A DNA stretch of 64,000 nucleotides. Origin: Alitiscatomonas aceti (GTDB lineage Bacteria > Bacillota > Clostridia > Lachnospirales > Lachnospiraceae). The stretch lies in NCBI RefSeq assembly GCF_025567195.1, contig NZ_JAOQJF010000005.1, positions 62,001 to 126,000 on the forward strand. Reading direction: 5' to 3'. The translations under genes were made by a program, and so were the position numbers. The notes under the pieces were generated by a model, which saw nothing but the letters and a program-made list of their open reading frames with translations, was not told where the DNA came from and searched no databases. Shown here in pieces: positions 17,192-26,910 of this stretch; position 1 is the first letter of the stretch; each line of letters starts with the position of its first letter.

Positions 17192-19048
17192 ATACGTATC
17201 CAGCCAGCTCACGATCTCATTTAAGCGGCGCACCCTCTTTTTCGGCTTTCCAAGCCTGGAAACGCTGTGGTGCTCGCCGTGGATCATGAGCAGTCTTGCC
17301 GGAACCCCATGATATTTCAGTGCGGAAAACATCTGGACTCCCTCTGCTACCCAGCAGCGGTAGTCCTCATCGCACTGGATGATCAGGGACGGCGTCTTTA
17401 CCCTGTCTGCATACTTTAAGGGCGAAAGCTCCCACATCTTATCATAATTTTCCCATACGTCCCCGCCCAGCTGGGTGGTATTGAACGCATATCCGATGTC
17501 AGTGGTGTTGGTCTTGGTGATCCAGTTGGCAATGCAGCACTGGGGCACAGCCGCCTTGAACCGGTCCGTATGGCCGATGATCCAGTTGGTCATAAAGCCG
17601 CCGTAGCTGATCCCCATGACGCCCAGACGGTCTCCGTCCAGGGCCGGATACTGCCTTAAGACCTCGTCTGTGAAGGCCATGAGCTGCTCATAGTCGATGG
17701 AGCCCTGCTTTGCCACGATATCCGCGAACGCATTGCCCCGGCCGTCGCTGCCTGTGGGATTCATAAAGAATACAAAATACCCCCGGGACGCGTAGACCTG
17801 GAATTCATGGCTGTATGTGGCCCCGTAGATGGCCTTGGGACCGCCATGGATGGTCAGGATGCCCGGATACGTTTTCTCCGTATCAGACGGGTCGAAGCCC
17901 ACAGGCGGGATCACGAAGCCATCCAGCTCCAGTCCCTCATGGGTAAAGGTAAAATGGCGGATGGGGCTGACTTCCTTTTCCTTTAAGCAGCGGGCCGTAA
18001 AGTCCGTAAAGCACGTCTCCTTCCCGTTCTCCAGGCTGTAAACCTCCGAAAGCCCCTGGTCCCTCATGCCTGTAAACAGGATCCGGCCGCCGCAGATATC
18101 GAAGGACTCCACGGTACCAGCGCGGTCCGTCACAGCCGTTACGTTTCCATCCATGTCAAAGCATTGCAGCATCACGTCAGTCCCTACGGTGCTGTTTACA
18201 TAGATCCTCCCATCCCGGCACATGCCCTCCTTCACGCTGTAATCGTAGCGGGCCAGCAGTCTGGGAGCCCCGTCCTCCAGCACATACAGATCCGGATTTT
18301 CATTGTAGCCGAACCGCTTCATATCAGAGCCTAAGAATTCCACCCGGCCATTCCGTCTGCACGCGTAGCTGATGGAAAACATCCCCTGGTCCAGATGGCG
18401 GATCACGGTGTCCGTCTCCTCCACATACTCATAAAGACCGTTCTGCGGAAGCTTTTTCCCGGTGTAGATATTGCAGGTAAAAAATACGGTCCCATTCTCA
18501 GCCCAGAAGGCCTCCACCTGGCCATATTCCGGCGACAGGACTCTGGCCTCTCCGGTCTTAAGATCATACCGGTACAGCCGGTCCCGGACCTTATTGACGA
18601 TCCCCACACCGTTGCTCCAGAAGGGGATCTCGTCGAAGACCTCATAATCCTCTTCCTTTTCATAATAATGTTCATGGACCAGGCAGTACAGGATCCCGTT
18701 CTGGCACCGGATCTTTCTGGTGCCCTTGGGAAGGGTCCCGCAAAGCTCGGCCTCGCCTCCGGCAACGGAAATCCTGTAAAGCAGAGCTTCTCCCTTCCTG
18801 TCTTTTTCCCTGTTTCCCACAAAGAAAAGCTGCTCCCCGTCCTCCCAGGCAAAGCTCTTCTCCTTTTTTCCACTGGTCAGCTTCCGGACGGTCCCATTTT
18901 CCACATCCACCACCTGAAGCCAGGAATGGTAGCAGTTTTCCTCCCCATCCGGCTTCGTCACCACAAAGGCCCCGAAGCGGCCATCTGGAGACAGCTGGAG
19001 CCCGGACGGCGCCTCCTGGTCAATAAAATCCTGGATCTCTGTTCTCAT
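17183..19048 (-). CDS. S9-family peptidase (acylaminoacyl-/prolyl-oligopeptidase type), copy 1
   Basis: 621 residues from the ATG at 19048, chosen for GGGAGG 7 bases upstream. An N-terminal beta-propeller (about 1-370) precedes an alpha/beta-hydrolase domain with GISYGG (Ser481), CDEDYRC (Asp562) and GEHHSVSR (His594) in catalytic order. No signal peptide, so it is cytosolic and should cut short peptides. It is last in the peptide-uptake operon, behind a second binding protein, and is a paralogue of the gene at 20850-22829. Confidence 0.9.
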   Translation of the reverse strand: MRTEIQDFIDQEAPSGLQLSPDGRFGAFVVTKPDGEENCYHSWLQVVDVENGTVRKLTSGKKEKSFAWEDGEQLFFVGNREKDRKGEALLYRISVAGGEAELCGTLPKGTRKIRCQNGILYCLVHEHYYEKEEDYEVFDEIPFWSNGVGIVNKVRDRLYRYDLKTGEARVLSPEYGQVEAFWAENGTVFFTCNIYTGKKLPQNGLYEYVEETDTVIRHLDQGMFSISYACRRNGRVEFLGSDMKRFGYNENPDLYVLEDGAPRLLARYDYSVKEGMCRDGRIYVNSTVGTDVMLQCFDMDGNVTAVTDRAGTVESFDICGGRILFTGMRDQGLSEVYSLENGKETCFTDFTARCLKEKEVSPIRHFTFTHEGLELDGFVIPPVGFDPSDTEKTYPGILTIHGGPKAIYGATYSHEFQVYASRGYFVFFMNPTGSDGRGNAFADIVAKQGSIDYEQLMAFTDEVLRQYPALDGDRLGVMGISYGGFMTNWIIGHTDRFKAAVPQCCIANWITKTNTTDIGYAFNTTQLGGDVWENYDKMWELSPLKYADRVKTPSLIIQCDEDYRCWVAEGVQMFSALKYHGVPARLLMIHGEHHSVSRLGKPKKRVRRLNEIVSWLDTYLK

Positions 19049-19074
19049 GCTGATTCCTCCCATACATATGGTAT

Positions 19075-19115
19075 AAAAAAGCAGGCCTCCGCAGCGTTTC
19101 CGCCGGAAAGCCTGC
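19075..19115 (-). terminator. Intrinsic terminator between binding protein 2 and S9 peptidase 1
   Basis: GCAGGC (19081-19086) pairs with GCCTGC (19110-19115) around a GC-rich inner region; TTTTTT follows on the minus strand. It should reduce expression of the last peptidase. Confidence 0.65.
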
Positions 19116-19137
19116 ATTTTTTACTGGTTTGCAGTTT

Positions 19138-20742
19138 TTATTTTTCGTAGTACAGATTTTCGTAATGGTTTGCAGACGACGGATGGAGCACAAAGCCCTT
19201 TAAGTCTGCCCGGATACCCGTACAGGTGGTTCCATAGAACAGGCATGCCCACGGAGCGTCGTCGTTGATCTTCTGCTGGATCTCCTTATAAAGCTCCATA
19301 CGCTTGGCGTTGTCGGACTCCTTCTGGGCCTGCTCGATCAGCGTATCCACCTCCGGATTGCTGTAAAACGCACGGTTTCCGGTGGCTCCGAAGTTCTTTG
19401 TATGGAACAGCGGGAAAATGCTGGCATCCGGATCCATGGTGGCGTTGGACCAGCTGCTGATGAACATATCGTGCTCGCCCTTATTGATGGCGTCTAAGAA
19501 TGCGCCCCACTCATAAAGCTGGATATCCACCTCGATGCCGATCTCCAGAAGCTGGGCCTGGATGATCTGGGCCTCACGGTTTCTCACATCGCCGGATGCA
19601 AACAGGGTGGTCTTAAAGCCGTCCGGATAACCTGCCTCTGCCATCAGGGCCTTGGCCTTCTCCAGATCCTGGGAATAGCCGGTGATCTCCTCGCTGTAAC
19701 CCGGGATATTGACGTTCATGACGCTGTTGGCCACCTGGCCTCTGCCCTCCAGGACCACGTCGATGATCTCCTGCTGGTTTAAAGCGTAGTTGATGGCCTG
19801 GCGTACCTTGGGATCGTTGAAGGGCTCCTTCTCACAGTTCATGGCCAGATACTCCACAGAAACAGAGGTCTTTTCCAGAGCCATGAGTTCCTTATTGGCC
19901 TTTACATTCTGCACGTCTGTGGCGTCCACGGAAATGGACATGTCGATCTCGCCGGTCTCCAGGGCGATGGTCCTGGCTCCGCCCTCGGGCATGATCCTTA
20001 ATGTCAGGCTGGTGGTCTTTCCAGGTCCCTTGAAGTAATCGTCGAACCGCTTTAAGCTGTAATGGTCATTGGGCACCCACTCCACAAACTGCATGGGGCC
20101 TGTGCCGATGGGATTCTCCCAGAATGCGTCGCCCTGGGCGGTCACAGCGGCCTCGGGCACGATGCTGGTACCCGTATGGCTCAGCGCAGCCAGTAACGGC
20201 GCGTAAGGCTCTGCCAGATGAAGGGTCAGATTGTGATCATCCTCCACAGTGATACTGTCGATCTGCTCCACATACTGCTTGACACGGGGCATTTCCTTGG
20301 CCCGCTCCAGACTGAATTTCACATCGCTGGCCGTACAGTCGGTGCCATCGTGGAACTTGACGCCCTCATGGATCTTGAATTTCCATTCCGTATCGGAAAC
20401 CTGCTCCCAGCTCTCGGCCAGATCGCCTACGATCTCAGAATTTTCATCGATCTCAATGAGACGGCTGTAAATGTGGCGGTGGGCAATGGAGGATGTGGTG
20501 TCGTTGGTACCCATGGGATCCAGGGTCTTGATATCCGACTTTCCAGCGATCACGATATCACTTTTTCCAACCTCTCCGGAGCCTTCCCCTGTTCCTGTGG
20601 GCGCTGCGGCGGCTGCATCCCCTGCGTCTGCGGATGCGGCTGCCTGGGTGCTCCCGTCTTCCCCGGAGTTTCCGCAGGCACTCAGCGCCAGTACGGCAGC
20701 TGCTGCCAGTGCGGCCATTGCCTTCCATCTGTTCTTCTTCAT
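19138..20742 (-). CDS. ABC transporter substrate-binding lipoprotein (peptide, family 5), copy 2
   Basis: 534 residues from the ATG at 20742 (GGGAGG upstream). A lipoprotein signal MKKNRWKAMAALAAAAVLALSAC gives the lipobox LSAC, anchoring it outside the membrane. The family-5 core includes SDIVIAGKSDIKTLDPMGTND near the mature N-terminus and DTEWKFKIHEGVKFHDGTDC. It is similar throughout to the binding protein at 26911-28515. Both are Dpp/Opp-like and likely feed the same permease with different specificity. Confidence 0.92.
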   Translation of the reverse strand: MKKNRWKAMAALAAAAVLALSACGNSGEDGSTQAAASADAGDAAAAAPTGTGEGSGEVGKSDIVIAGKSDIKTLDPMGTNDTTSSIAHRHIYSRLIEIDENSEIVGDLAESWEQVSDTEWKFKIHEGVKFHDGTDCTASDVKFSLERAKEMPRVKQYVEQIDSITVEDDHNLTLHLAEPYAPLLAALSHTGTSIVPEAAVTAQGDAFWENPIGTGPMQFVEWVPNDHYSLKRFDDYFKGPGKTTSLTLRIMPEGGARTIALETGEIDMSISVDATDVQNVKANKELMALEKTSVSVEYLAMNCEKEPFNDPKVRQAINYALNQQEIIDVVLEGRGQVANSVMNVNIPGYSEEITGYSQDLEKAKALMAEAGYPDGFKTTLFASGDVRNREAQIIQAQLLEIGIEVDIQLYEWGAFLDAINKGEHDMFISSWSNATMDPDASIFPLFHTKNFGATGNRAFYSNPEVDTLIEQAQKESDNAKRMELYKEIQQKINDDAPWACLFYGTTCTGIRADLKGFVLHPSSANHYENLYYEK

Positions 20743-20849
20743 TTTTGTAGAACCTCCCTTTTTTGTTATACCCATCGGAGCTGCCGGAAATGGCCGTGCC
20801 CAGATTCCCTTGGGATCACGCTTCCCGACAGCTCCGGAGTTTTCCCCTT

Positions 20850-22829
20850 TTAATTCAGATATTTATCGAACCAGTCCATCATCTCCTGCATCCTGCGGAT
20901 CCTGTGGGTGGGCTTTCCGGATCTGGACAGTTCATGGTTTTCCCCATGGAACAGGCACAGTCTTGCATCTACCCCGAAATACTTAAGGGCAGAGAACATC
21001 TGGATGGCGTCTCCCATCCAGCAGCGGTAGTCCTCGTCCGACTGGATGAACAGGGTGGGCGTCTTTGCCATGTTGGCATATTTCAGCGGAGAATGGGACC
21101 ACATCTTCTCCGGATTTCCCCACGGATCGGCCTTGATCTGATCCATGTTGAAGTAGTATCCGATATCTGTGGTCATGCACTTGGAGATCCAGTTGGAGAT
21201 GCTTCTCTGGGAAGCAGCCGCCGCGAATCTCGTGGTGTTTCCGATCACCCAGTTGGTCATAAATCCGCCGTAGCTTCCGCCCATAACTCCCAGGCGCTTC
21301 TCATCGATCTGCGGATACCGCTTTAATACCTCGTCGGTCACAGCCATACAGTGCTCAAAGTCGATGCTGCCGTGTCTTCCGGACAGGTCTGCGAAATCAT
21401 TGCCGCGTCCGTCGCTGCCTAAGGGGTTCGTATAGAATACGAAGTAGCCGGCATTGGCAAATACCTGGTTCTCATGGAAGAAGGTGGGAGCAAAGGTGGC
21501 TCTGGGGCCGCCGTGGATGGTCAGGATGCCCGGATACGTCTTATTGGGATCATAATCCAGCGGCTTGATCACATAGCCATCCAGCTCCAGTCCCTTGTAT
21601 GTAAAGGTAAACTCCTCCACCGGAAGGACGGAACGCTCTGCCATGATCTCGTCGTTGAAGGAGGTCAGCTTTTCCTCCTCTTTTCCGTCAAAGCAGTAGC
21701 ACTCGGTCAGTCCCATTTCTCTCATGCCGGTGAAGTATACCTTATCCCCGCACAGGCTTAAGGTATGGAGGCTTCCCTGACGGTCAATAAGTGTCTCCAG
21801 ATTGCCGTTGGCATCAAATCTTCTGAGAGCCGTGTTCTTTCTTAATGTAGTCAGGAAATAAATGTATTTGTCATCGTGTACAATGGCCGGGCCGTCGGCA
21901 AATTTGCAGTCGCAGCAGATGCTGTTGTGGATACTGTCATCGTAATCGGAAAGCAGCTCCACCTTGCCGTTCTCCACTGTATACAGCTTGTCGTTTTCAT
22001 TGAAGCCGTACTCCTTCATATAAGAAGCGAAGAAGGTCACCTTGCCGTTTAAGATGCAGGCATAGTCGATGCTCATATCTCCCTGCTCCACCAGAGTCTC
22101 CACCTTGTCCTCGGAGATGGTATACATCTTAAGGCCCTCGTATACATCCTTCTTATCTGTATAATGGCTGGAAATGAAAAGGACCTTGTTTCCTTCCTCA
22201 GTCCAGAAGCCCTCCACATTGTCATACTCCGGGCTTACGATCTTTGCATCGCCGGTCTCCATATCATACACAGCCAGACGGGTCCTCTTCTTATTTACGA
22301 TCCCCTGTCCGTTGGCCCAGAACGGAAGCTCATCAAAGACCTCATAATCCTTTTCGTCCTTCCATGCCTTCAGGGCCTCTTCCTTCTCTTCCCCTTCCAT
22401 ATGGGCAAAATCCGGTTTGTTGTAGTCATACTTTACTCCCAGGACCAGCTTCGTCCCGGCCAGCTGCATTTTTGTCACCTTATACGGAACCGCAAAGGCA
22501 AACTGGGCCTCTCCGCCGTAAATACTGATCTTATAAAAGCAGGTCCAGTCCTCTCCGTCCTTTACCTTTTTCGCATACTCCTTCTCTCTGTCAGAGGTGA
22601 AAAGAAGCGTTTCATTATCCAGCCAGATAAAAGTGCGTTCCTTTTTCCCACTGGTGAGCTTTCTCGTTTTTTTGCTCTCTGTGTCATGGATCCAGAGGCA
22701 GGAATCGTATGTATTATCCTTTTCGTTGGCATTTACTACCGCAATGGCAGCATGCTTTCCGTCGGGAGAAGCGGTGATCCCTGTGGGGTAATTGTAGAAC
22801 GTAAAGTCATTGATTCCGATCTTTTTCAT
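20850..22829 (-). CDS. S9-family peptidase, copy 2
   Basis: 659 residues. Beta-propeller of about 410 residues, then alpha/beta hydrolase with GGSYGG (Ser519), SDEDYRC (Asp600) and GENHELSR (His632). No signal sequence; cytosolic. AAGGAG lies 7 bases before the ATG. It follows oppF by about 150 bases and precedes the second binding-protein gene. A long imperfect stem (CGGAGCTG.../...CAGCTCCG, about 20777-20841) separates it from that gene without a T-run. It probably degrades peptides brought in by the adjacent transporter. Confidence 0.9.
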   Translation of the reverse strand: MKKIGINDFTFYNYPTGITASPDGKHAAIAVVNANEKDNTYDSCLWIHDTESKKTRKLTSGKKERTFIWLDNETLLFTSDREKEYAKKVKDGEDWTCFYKISIYGGEAQFAFAVPYKVTKMQLAGTKLVLGVKYDYNKPDFAHMEGEEKEEALKAWKDEKDYEVFDELPFWANGQGIVNKKRTRLAVYDMETGDAKIVSPEYDNVEGFWTEEGNKVLFISSHYTDKKDVYEGLKMYTISEDKVETLVEQGDMSIDYACILNGKVTFFASYMKEYGFNENDKLYTVENGKVELLSDYDDSIHNSICCDCKFADGPAIVHDDKYIYFLTTLRKNTALRRFDANGNLETLIDRQGSLHTLSLCGDKVYFTGMREMGLTECYCFDGKEEEKLTSFNDEIMAERSVLPVEEFTFTYKGLELDGYVIKPLDYDPNKTYPGILTIHGGPRATFAPTFFHENQVFANAGYFVFYTNPLGSDGRGNDFADLSGRHGSIDFEHCMAVTDEVLKRYPQIDEKRLGVMGGSYGGFMTNWVIGNTTRFAAAASQRSISNWISKCMTTDIGYYFNMDQIKADPWGNPEKMWSHSPLKYANMAKTPTLFIQSDEDYRCWMGDAIQMFSALKYFGVDARLCLFHGENHELSRSGKPTHRIRRMQEMMDWFDKYLN

Positions 22830-22937
22830 GTTCTGGTCTCCTTCTTTAAATGATTTTACTGTTTCCGGTTCAACGCAATAAAGCAGCCTGGCATAAAAAC
22901 AGCCATCTGGCCGTTTCTGCCTGTGTGGACAGGAAAC

Positions 22938-22969
22938 AAGCCCTCTGCATTATACCATGCCGAGGGCTT
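22938..22969 (-). terminator. Stem-loop after the oppF-type gene
   Basis: AAGCCCTC (22938-22945) pairs with GAGGGCTT (22962-22969); only a weak GTTTCC tail follows on the minus strand, so termination may be partial. The loop contains TATAAT, a possible -10 for the peptidase downstream. Confidence 0.5.
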
Positions 22970-22976
22970 CCTTTCA

Positions 22977-23930
22977 CTATTTTTCCGTCAGATGGCATGC
23001 AACAAAGTGATCTTTCTCGATCTCCACCAGCTTGGGCTCCTCGGTCCGGCAACGGTCTGTGGCATACGGACAGCGGACAGCAAACCGGCAGCCCGGCTTC
23101 GGGTTGATGGGGGAGGAGATCTCACCCTTTAACATAACTCTCTGTCTCTTCTTCCTGAGACTGGGCACCGGGATCGCAGACAGCAGGGCCTTGGTATATG
23201 GATGGACCGGATTATCGAATAAGGTCACAGACGGAGCCTTCTCGATCAGCTGCCCCAGGTACATAACAGCGATATCATTGGCAAAATGGTTTACGACCGA
23301 AAGGTCATGGGTAATAAAGATATAGGTCAGTCCCATCTGCTCCTGAAGATCCTGCATCAGATTCAGGATCTGGGCCTGGATGGAAACGTCCAGGGCAGAC
23401 ACAGGCTCGTCACAGATGATCAGCTTGGGCTCCATGGCCAGGGCGCGGGCGATGCCGATACGCTGACGGCGGCCGCCATCCAGCTCATGAGGGTAGGTGT
23501 TGATCAGACGGTCTGCCAGTCCAACGACCTCCATCAGCTCATGAACGCGCTCTGCCCTCTTTTTGGCATCCGGGATCAGCTTCTGGAGCTTTAAGGGCTC
23601 TCCGATGATCTCACTGACAGTTTTACGGGGATCCAGGGACGCATAGGGGTCCTGGAAGATCAGCTGCATCTCCCGCCTTAAAAGGCGCATCTGCTCTTTG
23701 TTTTTCTTTGTTATATCCTCGCCGTTGAAGATCACCTCGCCGGCGGTGGGCTCGATCAGACGGAGGATCGCACGGCCAGTGGTGGATTTTCCACAGCCGG
23801 ACTCTCCTACGATTCCCAGGGTCTTTCCGCGTTCCAGTGTGAAGCTGACGTCGTCAACCGCATGAAGGGTTCCCTTGGGAGTATTAAAATATTTCTTTAA
23901 GTGTTTTACTTCCAGGATCGTGTCGGACAT
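22977..23930 (-). CDS. Oligopeptide/dipeptide ABC transporter ATP-binding protein (OppF/DppF type)
   Basis: 317 residues with Walker A GESGCGKST, signature DGGRRQRIGIARAL and Walker B LIICDEPVSALD, and the C-terminal RCPYATDRC cysteine segment of Opp/Dpp ATPases, which may bind an iron-sulfur cluster. The signature begins with D-G-G rather than L-S-G-G, but GGRRQR is common in this family. The ATG overlaps the stop of the preceding ATPase gene (TGATG), indicating translational coupling; a GTG one codon earlier is possible. Confidence 0.93.
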   Translation of the reverse strand: MSDTILEVKHLKKYFNTPKGTLHAVDDVSFTLERGKTLGIVGESGCGKSTTGRAILRLIEPTAGEVIFNGEDITKKNKEQMRLLRREMQLIFQDPYASLDPRKTVSEIIGEPLKLQKLIPDAKKRAERVHELMEVVGLADRLINTYPHELDGGRRQRIGIARALAMEPKLIICDEPVSALDVSIQAQILNLMQDLQEQMGLTYIFITHDLSVVNHFANDIAVMYLGQLIEKAPSVTLFDNPVHPYTKALLSAIPVPSLRKKRQRVMLKGEISSPINPKPGCRFAVRCPYATDRCRTEEPKLVEIEKDHFVACHLTEK

Positions 23931-24937
23931 CACTGCACACTCCTTTCAATCTTAAATCCAGGCTCGTCGTATCTGGAGCAGCGTACATAGTGGGTATCGC
24001 TGACCCATTTCATCTCCGGACGGGCTTTTGTACATGCCTCTGTGCAGTATTTGCAGCGGGGGGCAAAGCAGCAGCCCTTGGGAAGATCTGTGGGGTCTGG
24101 CATCAGACCCGGGATCGGCTGGAGACGGTGGCGTCTCTCTTCGATGTTGGGAAGGGAGCCGAACAGTCCCTCTGTATACGGATGGAGCGTGCGTTCAAAT
24201 ACGTCCTCCAGGGTTCCGTGCTCAACGATCTGACCGGCATATACTACGGATACCTCATCGCATACCTCTGCGATGATCCCCAGGTCGTGGGTGATCATGA
24301 TCATGGCGGAGCCGAACTTCTCTCTCAGCTCCTTCATGGTCTCCAGTACCTGGGCCTGGATGGTCACATCCAGAGCCGTGGTAGGCTCGTCGGCGATCAG
24401 AAGCTTCGGGTTGCAGGCCAGGGCCATGGCGATGACCACACGCTGCTTCATTCCGCCGGAGAACTGGTGGGGGTACTCGCCGTAACGCTCTTTGGGGATC
24501 CCTACCACCTCTAACATCTGGCCAGCCTTGTCGGCGGCCTCTTTTTCACTGATATTTTCATGGAGCCCGATTACCTCGGCGATCTGCTCGCCGACTGTAA
24601 GCACCGGGTTTAAGGATGTCATGGGATCCTGGAAGATCATAGATACCAGGTTTCCGCGGATGGACTCCAGATCCTTCTGGGGAAGATTTAAAATATCCTT
24701 TCCATCCAGAGTGATGGAGCCGTTTTTGATGACTCCCGGCGGGTCCGGAACCAGGCGCAGGATGGAAAGGGCCGTGGTGGTCTTTCCGGAGCCTGTCTCT
24801 CCTACCAGTCCCAGGGTCTTGCCGTATTCCAGCTGGATATCCAGACCGTTTACGGCCTCAACGGTTCCGTCGTCGGTTTCATAATGGATCACAAGATCCT
24901 TAATATCAAGAATCAGGTCTTTTTTATTTTCTGCCAC
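23930..24937 (-). CDS. Oligopeptide/dipeptide ABC transporter ATP-binding protein (OppD/DppD type)
   Basis: 335 residues from a GTG start with GGGAGG 9 bases upstream. Walker [10 protein letters not shown], signature [15 protein letters not shown], Walker [13 protein letters not shown], and a C-terminal [14 protein letters not shown] cysteine cluster. Together with the OppF-type partner it energises peptide import. It lies in the operon order binding protein-B-C-D-F. Confidence 0.94.
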   Translation of the reverse strand: MAENKKDLILDIKDLVIHYETDDGTVEAVNGLDIQLEYGKTLGLVGETGSGKTTTALSILRLVPDPPGVIKNGSITLDGKDILNLPQKDLESIRGNLVSMIFQDPMTSLNPVLTVGEQIAEVIGLHENISEKEAADKAGQMLEVVGIPKERYGEYPHQFSGGMKQRVVIAMALACNPKLLIADEPTTALDVTIQAQVLETMKELREKFGSAMIMITHDLGIIAEVCDEVSVVYAGQIVEHGTLEDVFERTLHPYTEGLFGSLPNIEERRHRLQPIPGLMPDPTDLPKGCCFAPRCKYCTEACTKARPEMKWVSDTHYVRCSRYDEPGFKIERSVQ

Positions 24938-24952
24938 TGTTCCTGTCCTCCC

Positions 24953-25849
24953 TTATTTCTTTAACTTCGGATCCAGTGCATCACGCAGTCCGTCGCCTAA
25001 AAGGTTCAGGGACAGGATCGTGATGATGATCGCGATACCCGGGAAAATCGTCAGATGCGGCGCATTTCTCAGATATGCGCGGCCGCCGGAAAGCATTGCG
25101 CCCCACTCCGGCGTGGGCGCCTTTACGCCCAGTCCCAGGAAGCTTAATCCGGAAGTGGAAAGGATCGCGGACGCTACCTTTAAGGATACCTGTACGATGA
25201 TGGGTGCCATACAGTTGGGGATAATATGTGAGAGGATGATCTCAAAGTTATTGGCCCCGATACATTTTGCCGCCTCCACGAACTCCTGGTCCTTTACGGT
25301 AAGGACGGAGGCACGGACGATCCGCGCGTAGCCGGGAAGGGACGATATTGCGATGGCCAGCATCAGGTTGATGATACTGGGTCCCAGAGCGGATACAATG
25401 GTAATGGAAAGCAGAAGGCTGGGTACTGCCAGCAGGATATCCATAAAACGCATGATCACGTTGTCGATGGTGCCGCCGTAGAAACCGGCCGCTGCGCCAA
25501 GGCTTCCGCCCAGGACCAGGGAAATGGACACTGCCACAACGCCTACGCTTAAGGATACTCTGGAGCCGTGTACCAGACGGGCCAGGATATCACGTCCGAA
25601 TTCGTCGGTTCCCAGCCAGTGCTCTGCGCTGGGGCCCTGGAGACGGATCTGGGTATTCTGCTTGATAACAACTGTATCATAGTCAAACAGCACGTCTGCA
25701 AAAATCGAGATCAGGACCAGGAAGACCACTACTGTAAGTCCGATCATGGCCATTCTGTTCTTTTTTAAACGCCGCCACGTCTCTTTAAACTGACCACGCT
25801 TCTTGGTGGCCGTGCCAGCCTGTGCGGCGCTGTTGTTCGTCGTTGCCAT
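24953..25849 (-). CDS. Peptide ABC transporter permease (OppC/DppC type)
   Basis: 298 residues: a 30-residue cytosolic N-terminus, a first membrane segment (MIGLTVVVFLVLISIFADVLF), a periplasmic-type loop with HWLGTDEFGRDILARLVHGSRVSL, and the EAA-type loop EAAKCIGANNFEIILSHIIPNCMAPIIV. AAGGAGG precedes the ATG. It forms the membrane channel with the next permease. Confidence 0.94.
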   Translation of the reverse strand: MATTNNSAAQAGTATKKRGQFKETWRRLKKNRMAMIGLTVVVFLVLISIFADVLFDYDTVVIKQNTQIRLQGPSAEHWLGTDEFGRDILARLVHGSRVSLSVGVVAVSISLVLGGSLGAAAGFYGGTIDNVIMRFMDILLAVPSLLLSITIVSALGPSIINLMLAIAISSLPGYARIVRASVLTVKDQEFVEAAKCIGANNFEIILSHIIPNCMAPIIVQVSLKVASAILSTSGLSFLGLGVKAPTPEWGAMLSGGRAYLRNAPHLTIFPGIAIIITILSLNLLGDGLRDALDPKLKK

Positions 25850-25860
25850 ACGCTGCCTCC

Positions 25861-26793
25861 TTATTTCTTCTTATACTGTGCTTTGATCCTCGGATCGATA
25901 TACGCATAGAGCAGGTCCACGATCAGGTTGATAACGCTGAACGTGATCGTCAGCATGACGATACATCCAAGAACCATGGGGGCGTCCTTACTCTTAATGG
26001 AGTCTACCACCAGACGGCCAACTCCCGGCCATGCGAATACCGTCTCTGTCAGCGTTGCACCGCCTAAAAGAGAACCAAACTGAAGGCCGATAACGGTAAC
26101 AACGGGGATCAGGGCATTCTTTAAGGCATGCTTCCGGATCACAGTCTTTTCCGGAACACCTTTTGCCCTGGCTGTACGGATATAGTCCTGACGGATAACC
26201 TCCAGCATGGAGGAACGGGTCATACGGCAGATAAGGGCCGCATCGCCGGTTCCCAGGGTAATGGCAGGCATGATATAACTCTTCCATCCGCTCATACCGC
26301 CCGAGGGAAGGATCCCCAGATTCAGCGAGAACACGATGATGAGCATTAAGCCCAGCCAGAAGTTCGGCGTCGCCACACCTAAAAGGGCTGCGACCATTCC
26401 CACGTTATCCACAGCGCTGTACTGCCTGGTGGCGCTGATGATACCGATGGGAAGAGCGATGGCTACGGCCACCAGGATAGACCAGAAGGCCAGCTTCGCT
26501 GTATTGGGGAAAGAAGACATGATGGTCGTAAATACGGGACGCTTTGTGGAATAGGATACGCCCATGTCGCCATGGAGAAGGTTCCACATATATTTTCCGT
26601 ACTGGACGATCACGGGCTTATCAAGGCCCAGGTCTTTTCTGACTGCTTCGATGGTCTGGGCATCTGCGCCCTCTCCTGCGATGATCGCAGCGGTATCGCC
26701 TGGTGACAGGCTTAAAATGAAGTAAACCATAAAGGTAACACCTATGAGAACCGGGATAAGCATTACCAGACGTTTCAGTATGTACCTGCTCAT
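25861..26793 (-). CDS. Peptide ABC transporter permease (OppB/DppB type)
   Basis: 310 residues, six membrane segments. It starts MSRYILKRLVMLIPVLIGVTF, the conserved OppB/DppB N-terminus, and has the EAA loop DYIRTARAKGVPEKTVIRKHALKNALIPV. It lies 11 bases upstream of the partner permease. The ribosome site is modest (GGAAGG). Confidence 0.94.
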   Translation of the reverse strand: MSRYILKRLVMLIPVLIGVTFMVYFILSLSPGDTAAIIAGEGADAQTIEAVRKDLGLDKPVIVQYGKYMWNLLHGDMGVSYSTKRPVFTTIMSSFPNTAKLAFWSILVAVAIALPIGIISATRQYSAVDNVGMVAALLGVATPNFWLGLMLIIVFSLNLGILPSGGMSGWKSYIMPAITLGTGDAALICRMTRSSMLEVIRQDYIRTARAKGVPEKTVIRKHALKNALIPVVTVIGLQFGSLLGGATLTETVFAWPGVGRLVVDSIKSKDAPMVLGCIVMLTITFSVINLIVDLLYAYIDPRIKAQYKKK

Positions 26794-26910
26794 TTATACC
26801 TTCCATTCCGCCGCTAAACGGCTTTTTTCTGATAATTATGTCTTTTTTAATGGGGGCAGGTCCAGGACCCGCTCCCCATCTCAGTTTTTATTCAATTTTT
26901 GAAAAAGCGA

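Noticed and set aside
26811..26830. Plus-strand terminator GCCG-loop-CGGC-TTTTTT
   Set aside because: Only a 4-bp stem and no plus-strand gene reads into it.
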